Source of the DNA: CAYRTV01 sp964505785
GTDB taxonomy: Bacteria; Acidobacteriota; Aminicenantia; Aminicenantales; Aminicenantaceae
Assembly: GCA_964505785.1 (NCBI GenBank)
Contig: CAZDJZ010000013.1
Span: 18,328-82,327, forward strand
Reading direction: 5' to 3'
Length of the DNA stretch: 64,000 nucleotides
In this document: piece by piece, positions 54,472 to 62,132 of the stretch
How the letters are laid out: each line of letters starts with the position of its first letter
Numbering within the stretch: the stretch's first letter is position 1
Position numbers and translations under genes: made by a program
The notes under the pieces: generated by a model
What the model saw: only the letters and a program-made list of their open reading frames with translations
Databases searched by the model: none
What the model was told of the DNA's origin: nothing

Positions 54472-54518
54472 TTTAAGTACCTCCTTTTAATTATCGAAAG
54501 CCATCATCGTAGCTTTTC

Positions 54519-55292
54519 TTACTTAAGTTTGAATGTTACCGTTACGGTAAAGATAACGCCGCGGGGGCGTCCATTGATAACCATGGGTTCATAAACCCAT
54601 TGACGGACCGCATCGATTGCAGCATTGTCGAGCAAAGGAATGGATCTGAGAATTTTTACATTCTGCACCCGGCCGTAGATGTCGGTTGTCGCTTCCAGGA
54701 TAACGATTCCTTCAACACGGGCCTGACGTGCGATTTCAGGATAGAGTGGATCCACGCGCTTAATAAGTTTGGGGGGTTTGATTTCTCCGGCGGCACGAAC
54801 AGGGGCTTCAACTTCACCGACGACTCCGCCGAGGACTCCACCGACGACTCCGCCGAGGACTCCACCAACGACTCCGCCTTCCACTCCGCCTTCCACTCCG
54901 CCTTCGATTCCAATGTCGGAAAGTTCTTCTTCAGCCACTTCATCTGGAATTTCAACAGGGGCAACTAATTGACCAGGTTCGATGTTGGATTGGGCTTGAA
55001 CAGGTTTAATACGTTTAGCTGATTTTGAGCTGGAAGATTTTTTGGCCGGAGGCGGCGGTGGTGGGGGAGGAGGAGGAGGAGGGGCGAGAAATGCGCTGTA
55101 CACTTCAACTTGGGGAAGATCTCCAGGATTCATAAGAGGCACTACCAGAGCGGCGAGAACAAGAACAGCATGGAGAAAAAATGCGATGGGGAATGCAATC
55201 GCTTTGCGTCCTCTTCCTTTGTCCGTCTGAAAGAAAGATTCGCTGAACATGGATTTGTTTGCAATGTTTTTTTTAGGCGTTTTTTCAGGCAT
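54519..55292 (-). CDS. tonB: TonB energy transducer with repeat-rich linker
   Basis: A 257-residue protein: an N-terminal membrane helix (about 33-52), then a run of 13 prolines, a Lys/Ser stretch and an acidic segment. Seven to eight tetrapeptide repeats GGVE/GGVV/GGVL follow (about 130-162). The C-terminal TonB domain contains PPKLIKRVDPLYPEIARQA and VRQWVYEPMVINGRPRG. TonB delivers energy to outer-membrane receptors. The 12-base DNA repeats could vary by slippage. It is first in the operon, with a promoter candidate upstream. Confidence 0.93.
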   Translation of the reverse strand: MPEKTPKKNIANKSMFSESFFQTDKGRGRKAIAFPIAFFLHAVLVLAALVVPLMNPGDLPQVEVYSAFLAPPPPPPPPPPPPAKKSSSSKSAKRIKPVQAQSNIEPGQLVAPVEIPDEVAEEELSDIGIEGGVEGGVEGGVVGGVLGGVVGGVLGGVVGEVEAPVRAAGEIKPPKLIKRVDPLYPEIARQARVEGIVILEATTDIYGRVQNVKILRSIPLLDNAAIDAVRQWVYEPMVINGRPRGVIFTVTVTFKLK

Positions 55293-55349
55293 TTTTTACC
55301 TCTTTAAAAATTTATTACCTTCTATATTTTACCAAAAAATATAAACAAA

Positions 55350-55378
55350 AGTATAAATGAAAAACAATCTTTTTACAA
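55350..55378 (-). promoter_or_regulatory. Candidate sigma70 promoter for tonB-exbB-exbD
   Basis: On the minus strand TTGTAA (55373-55378) is followed after 17 bases by TATACT (55350-55355), about 58 bases before the tonB ATG. Confidence 0.4.
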
Positions 55379-55387
55379 GTCCAAATA

Positions 55388-56557
55388 TTATGTGCCCAAG
55401 CCTTTTTTAGGTTTGAACAATTTTTTCCAGAAATAGAGCATGGAACAGGACAAATAGATGGATGAAAATGTCCCGATTATAACGCCGATCATCATGGTGA
55501 AAGCAAAGTCATTGATAACTTCTCCGCCGAATAAAAACAGGGTGAAAACAGTCATGAAAGTGGTTCCGGACGTGATAACCGTCCGGCTTATTGTCTGGTT
55601 GATACTGGTGTTGATAAGATGAATGAAATTCGCTTTCCGCATCAGCTTGAGATTGTCACGTACACGGTCGAAAATAACAATAGTGTCATTCAAAGAGTAC
55701 CCGACAAGGGTTAAAATTGCAGCGATAACCGGAAGATTGAGTTCGCGGTTAGTTAGGGAAAAAATACCGACTGTGATCAGCACATCATGAGCCAGAGTCA
55801 AAATGGCGGATACACCATAAGCGTATTTGAACCGGATCCCGATATATATAAGCATCCCGAATAAGGCCCAAATTGTGGCTTGGGTGGCCTTGCGCCGCAG
55901 GTCGTGACCGATTTGAGGACCGACGGTCTCTTTGCTTAAAACGGCAAAATGACTGAGGAATGTTTCCTTTTCGAGAAAATTGACCAATTCCGGGCTCAAG
56001 CCGGCCAATTCACTGAGTTGAGGGTATTCCCGAATGATTCCGTCCAATTCCTGGGAATTCCGAAGCGCAATAATCCTCTGGGACAGTTCTTCCGCCTGGT
56101 CAGGGTATTCAGGCAGGAGCAGCTCCGCAAGAAAATTTTCATCGATACTGTTGAGGTCAGGAAGGCCCTGGGCAAGGGCGCTTTTTTCTTCTTCCGTACG
56201 CAAGGCATCCACTACCAATTGAGCCACATATTCGTGGGCTTCCATTTCTTCTCCGGATTGCTCTTCTGCTTTTTCCTCGAAAGTCCGGATGATATATTCA
56301 CGTCCGCTGTCGCCTATTTCCTGAATACGGCTGTTTTCGATTCCGACATTCCGGAGGTCCTGGCGGATATCCGATACAGATGTTTGACTCTGGAAAATAA
56401 CCCGTACCAGGGTTCCGCCTGCGAAATCGATTCCATAATTAATACCCGTGCCGACGGTGATATTGATTAGCCCGGTTAGAATGATTAAACCGGAAAAGGC
56501 AAGGGCGATATACTTGTATTTCATGAAGTTGAAGTTAGGGTTTTTGATGAACTGCAT
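55388..56557 (-). CDS. secF: Protein translocase subunit SecF, with enlarged first periplasmic domain
   Basis: A 389-residue Sec accessory protein that, with SecD, uses the proton gradient to complete protein export. The family pattern is present: GINYGIDFAGGTLVRVIF, VGPQIGHDLRRKA, then five membrane helices with LTLVGYSLNDTIVIFDRVRDN. It is about 70 residues longer than typical SecF, because an acidic helical stretch (about 95-205, beginning EEKAEEQSGEEMEAHEY) is inserted in the first periplasmic domain. It is one base from secD. Confidence 0.93.
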   Translation of the reverse strand: MQFIKNPNFNFMKYKYIALAFSGLIILTGLINITVGTGINYGIDFAGGTLVRVIFQSQTSVSDIRQDLRNVGIENSRIQEIGDSGREYIIRTFEEKAEEQSGEEMEAHEYVAQLVVDALRTEEEKSALAQGLPDLNSIDENFLAELLLPEYPDQAEELSQRIIALRNSQELDGIIREYPQLSELAGLSPELVNFLEKETFLSHFAVLSKETVGPQIGHDLRRKATQATIWALFGMLIYIGIRFKYAYGVSAILTLAHDVLITVGIFSLTNRELNLPVIAAILTLVGYSLNDTIVIFDRVRDNLKLMRKANFIHLINTSINQTISRTVITSGTTFMTVFTLFLFGGEVINDFAFTMMIGVIIGTFSSIYLSCSMLYFWKKLFKPKKGLGT

Positions 56558-56558
56558 T

Positions 56559-58118
56559 TTAAATACTCAACTTTTGCTTTTTTTTGGTTCTCGGTATTGT
56601 CAACTCAAAGATCAAACGGGATACGAATACAGCCGTAAACATACTGGCTGTTATCCCGATAATCAGAGTAACGGCGAATCCCCGGATTGGGCCGGTACCA
56701 AATTGGAACAGAAATATTGCGGCGATGATGGTGGTTATATTGGCGTCCAGGATGGTTTTGAAGGCCCGGGAAAAACCGGAGGTAATTGAACTCCAAACAC
56801 TTTTTCCCTGCGACAATTCCTCCCTTATCCGTTCAAACACAAGCACGTTCGCGTCCACCGCCATTCCAACGGTCAAAATAATACCCGCGATGCCGGGAAG
56901 GGTTAAACTGGCTTTAAAATATGCTAAAGCCCCCATCAGCAATAGAATATTGAGCAGCAGGGCGACAATCGCGTTGATTCCCGCCATATTGTAATAAACG
57001 CCCATAAACACCAGCACCAGGACAAGCGCGACCAGGATTGAAGTCAAGCCTTTGCGAATGGAATCGGCGCCCAGGGATGGTCCGATGGTCCGGTCTTCCA
57101 GGTAACGAATGCCGGCCGGCAGAGCGCCGGCTCTCAGGACCAGGGAGATATCTTCAGCCTCTTCCATGGTGTAGCTGCCGTGCAGAATAGTATCACCAGG
57201 CGGCGGAATGCGCTCCCGGATATTGGCGACCTGCTGAATCTGACCATCTAGAACGATGGCCAGTGGTTCACCGACATTTTCTTCCGTAAAGCTGGCAAAC
57301 CGCCTTGCTCCGTCTGGATTCAAAGAAAAGGATACAGCCGGATTGTTCCATTCATCTGTGGTCCGGCGGGCATTTCTCAGGTCGCTTCCCACTATCGGAG
57401 CCACTTCGCTGACCAGGTAATATTCTCCCTGAGTCCGGGATGGATCTCCGCGCATCACTTCCGTGCCCGCAGGAACCTCTTCGCCCTCTTCAGTCAGGAG
57501 GGTTTCCCTGTCGGGTGCCGGGCCGTTCAGGACAAGACGGAATTCCAGTTTGGCTGTTGTCTTCAGAATGTCTTTCACGCGTTCCGGATCTTCGACCCCG
57601 GGAAGTTCCACAATGATCCGGTTTCCGGTCAGACCCTGTCTCTGGATAGTCGGCTCTGTCAGGCCGAGTTCATCAACACGGTTACCGATCGTTTGCAGGG
57701 ACTGCCGTACAGCCTGTTCTCTTAAATAGGCTGTAACCCCAGGTTTCATGGTCAAGGTAATGCGGTCTGAAGACGGACGGTAATCCCATTGTTGGAATTT
57801 TTCCTCGATCAGTTCTCTTATCTGACCTTGCTTGTCCGAATCAAAGCCTTCAATATTAAACTGCCCGACCTGGCCGGAAGTCTTGGAGATGGTTTCAAAA
57901 CTGATATCACTTTTGTTTAGTTCTTCTTTGAATCTGGCAATCTCCTGGTCGGTTTCCGTGATAACAGCATCCTCCGTTACCACTTCCAGGACCAGGTGCA
58001 TGCCGCCCCTCAAATCCAACCCCAGATTGATTTTTTCTCCGGGAGGATATGCCAGGAAAACGGCCAGGGCGATAACAGCAATCACCAGAATTATTTTCCA
58101 GCGGATTTTTTTATTCAT
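56559..58118 (-). CDS. secD: Protein translocase subunit SecD
   Basis: A 519-residue partner of SecF. The N-terminal helix is followed by GLDLRGGMHLVLEV, the periplasmic P1 domain (about 35-330), and six membrane helices. TLPGIAGIILTVGMAVDANV and VFERIREELSQGKS carry the conserved charged residues. It is located between yajC and secF, the standard arrangement. Confidence 0.95.
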   Translation of the reverse strand: MNKKIRWKIILVIAVIALAVFLAYPPGEKINLGLDLRGGMHLVLEVVTEDAVITETDQEIARFKEELNKSDISFETISKTSGQVGQFNIEGFDSDKQGQIRELIEEKFQQWDYRPSSDRITLTMKPGVTAYLREQAVRQSLQTIGNRVDELGLTEPTIQRQGLTGNRIIVELPGVEDPERVKDILKTTAKLEFRLVLNGPAPDRETLLTEEGEEVPAGTEVMRGDPSRTQGEYYLVSEVAPIVGSDLRNARRTTDEWNNPAVSFSLNPDGARRFASFTEENVGEPLAIVLDGQIQQVANIRERIPPPGDTILHGSYTMEEAEDISLVLRAGALPAGIRYLEDRTIGPSLGADSIRKGLTSILVALVLVLVFMGVYYNMAGINAIVALLLNILLLMGALAYFKASLTLPGIAGIILTVGMAVDANVLVFERIREELSQGKSVWSSITSGFSRAFKTILDANITTIIAAIFLFQFGTGPIRGFAVTLIIGITASMFTAVFVSRLIFELTIPRTKKKQKLSI

Positions 58119-58172
58119 TTCTTTGCCCTTTATGTGTTGAATTGGAAAACGGAACCGGCCCTTTGCCGGGAA

Positions 58173-58511
58173 TTATTGTTTTTCCGGTTTCTTGTTCGCA
58201 ATGACGGCAACGGCGTTTTTGGAAATATCGATTTTTGTGTTAGCCGCTATTTTCAATTCGATCTTATCCGGTTCAACGCCCATGACGGTGCCATGGATTC
58301 CCCCGGTTGTGACGATTTTGTCTCCGGGTTTGAGCTGTTCCACCATTTCTTGATGTTTTTTCTGTTTTTTCCGTGAAGGCAAAATGATCAACAGGTAAAA
58401 AATGACGAAGACGAGAATAAAAGGGATCAGGGCGGTAATGAAGCTGCCTCCTCCAGCGGGAGAAGCACCCTGCCCCTGATCCAAGGAAATAAAAAGGCTT
58501 GCAATTAACAT
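58173..58511 (-). CDS. yajC: Preprotein translocase subunit YajC
   Basis: A 112-residue single-pass protein. The membrane helix is at about residues 25-45 (FILVFVIFYLLIILPSRKKQKK), followed by the family motif LKPGDKIVTTGGIHGTVMGV. It overlaps the tgt stop by 7 bases. The order tgt-yajC-secD-secF is common. Confidence 0.94.
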   Translation of the reverse strand: MLIASLFISLDQGQGASPAGGGSFITALIPFILVFVIFYLLIILPSRKKQKKHQEMVEQLKPGDKIVTTGGIHGTVMGVEPDKIELKIAANTKIDISKNAVAVIANKKPEKQ

Positions 58512-59620
58512 TTTTCTATATCCTCACTTTCTGTGTGGTTATGCATTAATGTATGGAACGATTGTGTTTGAATAGATTGCCTAATTTTCCTGAAGATGTC
58601 AAGGTAAAAATGGAGGTTATGGATGCTGTTCAATATGGCGGAACTGATTTCATTACGATCGTATAAATGCCGGAGATAAGCCCGGGAAAAACGGCGGCAG
58701 GTATAACAGGAGCAGTTTTCGTCCAAAGGGCGGGGATCTTTTTTATACTTTTGGTTTTTTATCACGATACGGCCACGGCTGGTGAAAAGAGTGCCGTTGC
58801 GGGCGTTGCGGGTGGGAAGAACGCAGTCAAACAGGTCAGCACCTCCGGCAACGGCTCGAAAAATATCACGGATATAACCGATACCCATAAGGTATCGGGG
58901 GGTTTCCTCCGGGAGCAGACCGCAGGATTTCTCAACGATTTCAAAGAATTTGGTTTTCGGTTCTCCGATACCCAAACCTCCTATTGCATATCCATCGAAT
59001 TGGATATCCATCAAGTCTTCAATGCTCCGGCGGCGCAGGTCCCAGTGAATGCTTCCTTGACAGATACCGAACAGCAGCTGGGCTGTTTTCCTGGATGAAA
59101 AGTGAGCTTGGGAGCGCCGCGCCCAAGCAGTCGTTAAACTCACGGCTTCCTTTATTTTGTCCTTATCAGCCGGGTAAGGAAGAAAATAATCCAGGGGCAT
59201 CATGATATCCGTCCCCATCTTCATTTGGATATCAACAATATTCTCAGGTGTGACAAAAATCTTGGTTCCGTCCAGGTGGGATGCGAACCGGACCCCGTTC
59301 TCCTTGACTTTAACCAGGGGGGATAGACTGTAGATTTGGAATCCGCCGCTGTCGGAAAGAATAGGCTTGTCCCAGGAAATAAATTTATGCAGCCCGCCCA
59401 GATCTTCGATAACTTCGGTGCCGGGGCGTAAAAAAAGATGATATGCATTCACCAGCATTAACTGGGCGCCTAATTCTGTCAGCAACTGATGTGGGAGTCC
59501 CTTTATGGTCCCCTGGCTTCCTACCGGAGCGAAAGCAGGAGTTTGTATGGTTCCATGCGGCGTCTCAAGTTCCCCGCACCGGGCGGCGGTTTCCGTATCC
59601 TTGTATTTGATTTTAAACAT
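58505..59620 (-). CDS. tgt: tRNA-guanine transglycosylase
   Basis: A 371-residue enzyme that exchanges guanine for preQ1/queuine at the wobble position of certain tRNAs. TPAFAPVGSQGTIKGL, LSDSGGFQIYSLS (catalytic Asp), CVLPTRNARNGTLF and the zinc site CSCYTC...H are present. The ATG at 59620 (MFKIKYKDTETAARCG) matches the family start. The frame stays open 49 codons further upstream only because a heptamer array (59651-59769) reads as RFAFCVL-like repeats, which is not a real N-terminus. It leads the yajC-secD-secF operon. Confidence 0.94.
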   Translation of the reverse strand: MFKIKYKDTETAARCGELETPHGTIQTPAFAPVGSQGTIKGLPHQLLTELGAQLMLVNAYHLFLRPGTEVIEDLGGLHKFISWDKPILSDSGGFQIYSLSPLVKVKENGVRFASHLDGTKIFVTPENIVDIQMKMGTDIMMPLDYFLPYPADKDKIKEAVSLTTAWARRSQAHFSSRKTAQLLFGICQGSIHWDLRRRSIEDLMDIQFDGYAIGGLGIGEPKTKFFEIVEKSCGLLPEETPRYLMGIGYIRDIFRAVAGGADLFDCVLPTRNARNGTLFTSRGRIVIKNQKYKKDPRPLDENCSCYTCRRFSRAYLRHLYDRNEISSAILNSIHNLHFYLDIFRKIRQSIQTQSFHTLMHNHTESEDIEKC

Positions 59621-59650
59621 CGCCGTATTTATATCAAAAGACGGAGGGTT

Positions 59651-59769
59651 CGTAAACCGCAAACCGCAAACCGCAAAACGCGAAACGCAAACCGCAAAAC
59701 GCAAACCGCAAACCGCGAAACGCAAACCGCGAAACGCAAACCGCAAAACGTAAAACGCGAAACGCAAAA
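59651..59769. repeat. Tandem heptamer array (CGCAAAC/CGCGAAA)
   Basis: Seventeen consecutive 7-base units (CGCAAAC, CGCAAAA, CGCGAAA, CGTAAAC) with no change of phase. They lie 31 bases upstream of the tgt ATG. Read on the minus strand they stay open in all the tgt-frame codons. Confidence 0.93.
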
Positions 59770-59860
59770 TGACGACCTTTATATTAATTCAATGTCATCC
59801 TGAGCGGAGCGAAGGACCTTAGAGTGCATCGCCTCGTAAATTGTGACCGGTGAATGATTG
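59770..59860 (+). repeat. Interspersed repeat R3
   Basis: TGACGACCTTTATATTAATTC, AATGTCATCCTGAGCGGAGC, GAAGGACCTTAGAGTGCATC and GCCTCG, then a GTGACCGGTGAATG tail. It also occurs at 61167-61245 and, cut by the window edge, at 63960-64000. At 59770 and 63960 it directly follows a CGCAAAA heptamer array. Confidence 0.8.
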
Positions 59861-59876
59861 GCGGAACCGCCTGAAT

Positions 59877-60950
59877 TTATTTCGAAAATCGAAAGTAGAT
59901 CACATCTCCATCCTGAACCGTATACTCTTTCCCTTCCAGGCGGATATCGCCGCTGTCGCGGGCAGGCTGAAAACCTCCCTTCTCCATCAGCTTTTCCCAG
60001 AAAATCACTTCCGCACGGATGAAACCGGCTGCAATATCCGAATGAATCTGTCCGGCGGCTTGTAAAGCCGTGGATCCCCGGGGGATAGTCCAGGACTTGA
60101 CTTCTTCTTTTCCGATAGTGAAATAAGTGATGACATTCATCAGTTCATAGGATGATTTTAGAAACCGCGAAACACTCAGTTCCCGGAGACCATATTCCTG
60201 CATGAAAATTGTTTTTTCTTTGTCATCCAATTCCGCGATTTCCAATTCTATTTTCCCGCAGAAAGCCATTATTTTTGTGTTCTTCCGGTTGGTTGCAGCG
60301 ATTTTTTCCGGGGTTTTGATTAAATCAATATTTTCCTCGTCAACATTAATGACATGCAAAAGCGGTTTCTGACTGAGAAAGGCAAAACTGCGCACCAATT
60401 TATCCTCCGCTTCCGATAAATCGACTTCCCGGACGGCCTGGTCCTGTTCCAGGAGCTGTTTAAGTTTCTCCAGAAGTTCTTTTTCCTGGAGCCCTTCGGA
60501 TGTTTTGCTGCGCTGAAGTTCCTTTTCCAGTTTTTCAAGGCGGTTTTCAATCAACATGAGATCAGCCAGGATCAATTCGGCTTCCATAGACCGGATATCG
60601 GCTTCTGGGGAAATTCTGTCTTTGGGATGGGGGATTTGCGGGTCATTAAAGGCCCGGACGACATGAACCAAGCCTTCGCTTTTGCGAAGGACGTTTAAAA
60701 AAGTGGTTTCTTTTATAGCTCCGTATGACGCGCCGGCCAAATCAATATAGTCCATAACCGCCGGTTTTTTTTTCTTGCCGGGATAAAGGCTGTGGATTTT
60801 TTCCAGGCGCCTGTCCGGAACGGGACAAGTTCTGAGATGGGGTTCCTCTTTAATTCCGGCATAACTTTTGATTTCCAATTTAGCGCCGGTGAGAAGATTG
60901 AAAAGTGTTGTCTTCCCTGTTTTGGGATATCCGAATAATGTGAACTTCAC
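59877..60950 (-). CDS. ychF: YchF/OLA1-family GTPase-like ATPase
   Basis: A 357-residue protein of the Obg superfamily (translation and redox stress). The G1 loop is GYPKTGKTTLF rather than the usual GLPNVGKSTLF. G3 region DYIDLAGASYGAIKETTFL, a coiled-coil hairpin (about 130-180) and HVINVDEENI (G4 region) follow. The C-terminal TGS-like domain contains SWTIPRGSTALQAAGQIHSD and RLEGKEYTVQDGDVIYFRF, closely like YchF. I chose the GTG at 60950 (VKFTLFGYP), preceded by GAGGT; the longer frame to 61028 runs into element copy 3. Confidence 0.88.
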   Translation of the reverse strand: MKFTLFGYPKTGKTTLFNLLTGAKLEIKSYAGIKEEPHLRTCPVPDRRLEKIHSLYPGKKKKPAVMDYIDLAGASYGAIKETTFLNVLRKSEGLVHVVRAFNDPQIPHPKDRISPEADIRSMEAELILADLMLIENRLEKLEKELQRSKTSEGLQEKELLEKLKQLLEQDQAVREVDLSEAEDKLVRSFAFLSQKPLLHVINVDEENIDLIKTPEKIAATNRKNTKIMAFCGKIELEIAELDDKEKTIFMQEYGLRELSVSRFLKSSYELMNVITYFTIGKEEVKSWTIPRGSTALQAAGQIHSDIAAGFIRAEVIFWEKLMEKGGFQPARDSGDIRLEGKEYTVQDGDVIYFRFSK

Positions 60951-60971
60951 TTTGACCTCACTTGATTCTAA

Positions 60972-61164
60972 CCTGTAACCGCCAAACGTGCAACACAAAA
61001 CACGGCGGCTGAGATTCGGCCCGCCCAAAGGGGTAAAAAATTGCGATTATAATATAAATATGAAAATGAAAAACTTTCAATTTGAACTTTCAATAAAAAT
61101 CATGTTAATCGTTGATAAAAATGGAACTACAAAAATATCGCAATATTTTCATGAATAATTCAGG
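60972..61164 (+). mobile_element. Shortened, rearranged copy 3 of the 253-bp element
   Basis: The right ~155 bases (from TGAGATTCGGCCCGCCC at about 61010) match copy 1 closely and end TGAATAATTCAGG. The left end has only CCTG followed by about 35 bases of heptamer-like sequence (AACCGCCAAACGTGC...). CTAA flanks both sides (60968-60971 and 61165-61168), which supports one insertion later rearranged inside. The stem ATTGCGAT/ATCGCAAT is perfect. It lies between ychF and lepB. Confidence 0.7.
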
Positions 61165-61166
61165 CT

Positions 61167-61245
61167 AATTCAATGTCATCCTGCAGCGGAGCGAAGGACC
61201 TTAGAGTGCATCGCCTCGCGAATCGTGACCGGTGAATGGTGAATG
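61167..61245 (+). repeat. Interspersed repeat R3, second copy
   Basis: AATTCAATGTCATCCTGCAG, CGGAGCGAAGGACCTTAGAG, TGCATCGCCTCGCGAATCG and GTGACCGGTGAATGGTGAATG. Its first bases form the right-hand target of element copy 3, so the element seems to have inserted at the edge of this repeat. Confidence 0.75.
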
Positions 61246-61368
61246 GATTGGGAGAGACGAAGATCCGGCTGCGGGGTGGTTTGAGTTTTGAGGTTTGCGG
61301 ATTGAGCTATGAAAATCGTTGATGAAATATGGATTTTGAGGTATATTAAGCCTTTTAAAGGAATGAAA

Positions 61369-62106
61369 ATGCATAAGGAACAAATAGATAAGAAACAGGA
61401 TCGGAAAAAAAACAAAAAAAAACAACGGGAAAAAGGTGTTTTCCGGGATTATTTTGAATTGATTGCGGAAACGGCGATCTTCGTCTTCTTTGTTATGACT
61501 TTCGTGGTCCAAGCCTTTCAAATACCGACCGGATCCATGGAAGATACCCTCCTCGTTGGTGATTTTTTACTGGTAAATAAATTTGCTTATGCAAATCCCG
61601 TACTTCCGCTGGAAAAATACATCCTTCCCAATAAAGAGCTGGGAAAAGGTGATATTGTGGTGTTTAAATACCCGAAGGAACTGTCTAAAGACTTTGTTAA
61701 ACGCCTTATTGCGGAGGAGGGGGACAAAGTTGAGATTATTGATAAGCAGGTTTATGTCAATGACAGGCCGATCGAGGAAAAATACAAAATTCATAAGCAT
61801 GCCCAGGTATACAGCCGGGATGATAATTTCCATTACGATGATTATATCCGCGATAACTTCGGACCGGTACAAGTTCCTCCTGGACATTGCTTTGTGATGG
61901 GTGATAACCGGGATAACAGCATGGACAGCCGCTACTGGGGTTTCCTTCCCCGTAAATATATTAAGGGCAGGCCCTGGGTTATTTATTTTTCTTATCATGC
62001 GGACCGGGATGCTTACCTCAAGACCACTTTGCGTGACCGCTTGGAAAAGCTCATTCAGTTCATTCCAAGAGCACGGTGGAACAGGATGCTCAAAATCATC
62101 AAATAA
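61369..62106 (+). CDS. lepB: Signal peptidase I
   Basis: A 245-residue membrane protease that removes signal peptides. One membrane helix (about 33-50) is followed by QIPTGSMEDTLLVGDFLLVN (nucleophile Ser), KRLIAEEGDKVEI (general-base Lys) and VMGDNRDNSMDSRYWG. A very basic N-terminal stretch rich in Lys precedes the helix. I chose the ATG at 61369, six bases after AAAGGA; an ATG two codons earlier (61363) and a further one at 61309 are alternatives. It is probably monocistronic. Confidence 0.93.
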   Translation: MHKEQIDKKQDRKKNKKKQREKGVFRDYFELIAETAIFVFFVMTFVVQAFQIPTGSMEDTLLVGDFLLVNKFAYANPVLPLEKYILPNKELGKGDIVVFKYPKELSKDFVKRLIAEEGDKVEIIDKQVYVNDRPIEEKYKIHKHAQVYSRDDNFHYDDYIRDNFGPVQVPPGHCFVMGDNRDNSMDSRYWGFLPRKYIKGRPWVIYFSYHADRDAYLKTTLRDRLEKLIQFIPRARWNRMLKIIK

Positions 62107-62132
62107 AAAAGAGTTCGCCGGTTTTTCCCGGA

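Noticed and set aside
54769..54972. Plus-strand frame of Thr-Pro repeats opposite tonB
   Set aside because: It is the complement of the Gly-Gly-Val repeat region and the TonB reading is certain.
59621..59767. N-terminal RFAFCVL-type repeats of tgt
   Set aside because: They are translations of a CGCAAAC heptamer array; the family start is at 59620.
59866..59884. CCTGAATTTATTTC as another element end
   Set aside because: It overlaps the coding end of ychF and matches the terminal repeat only partly, with no partner end or duplication.
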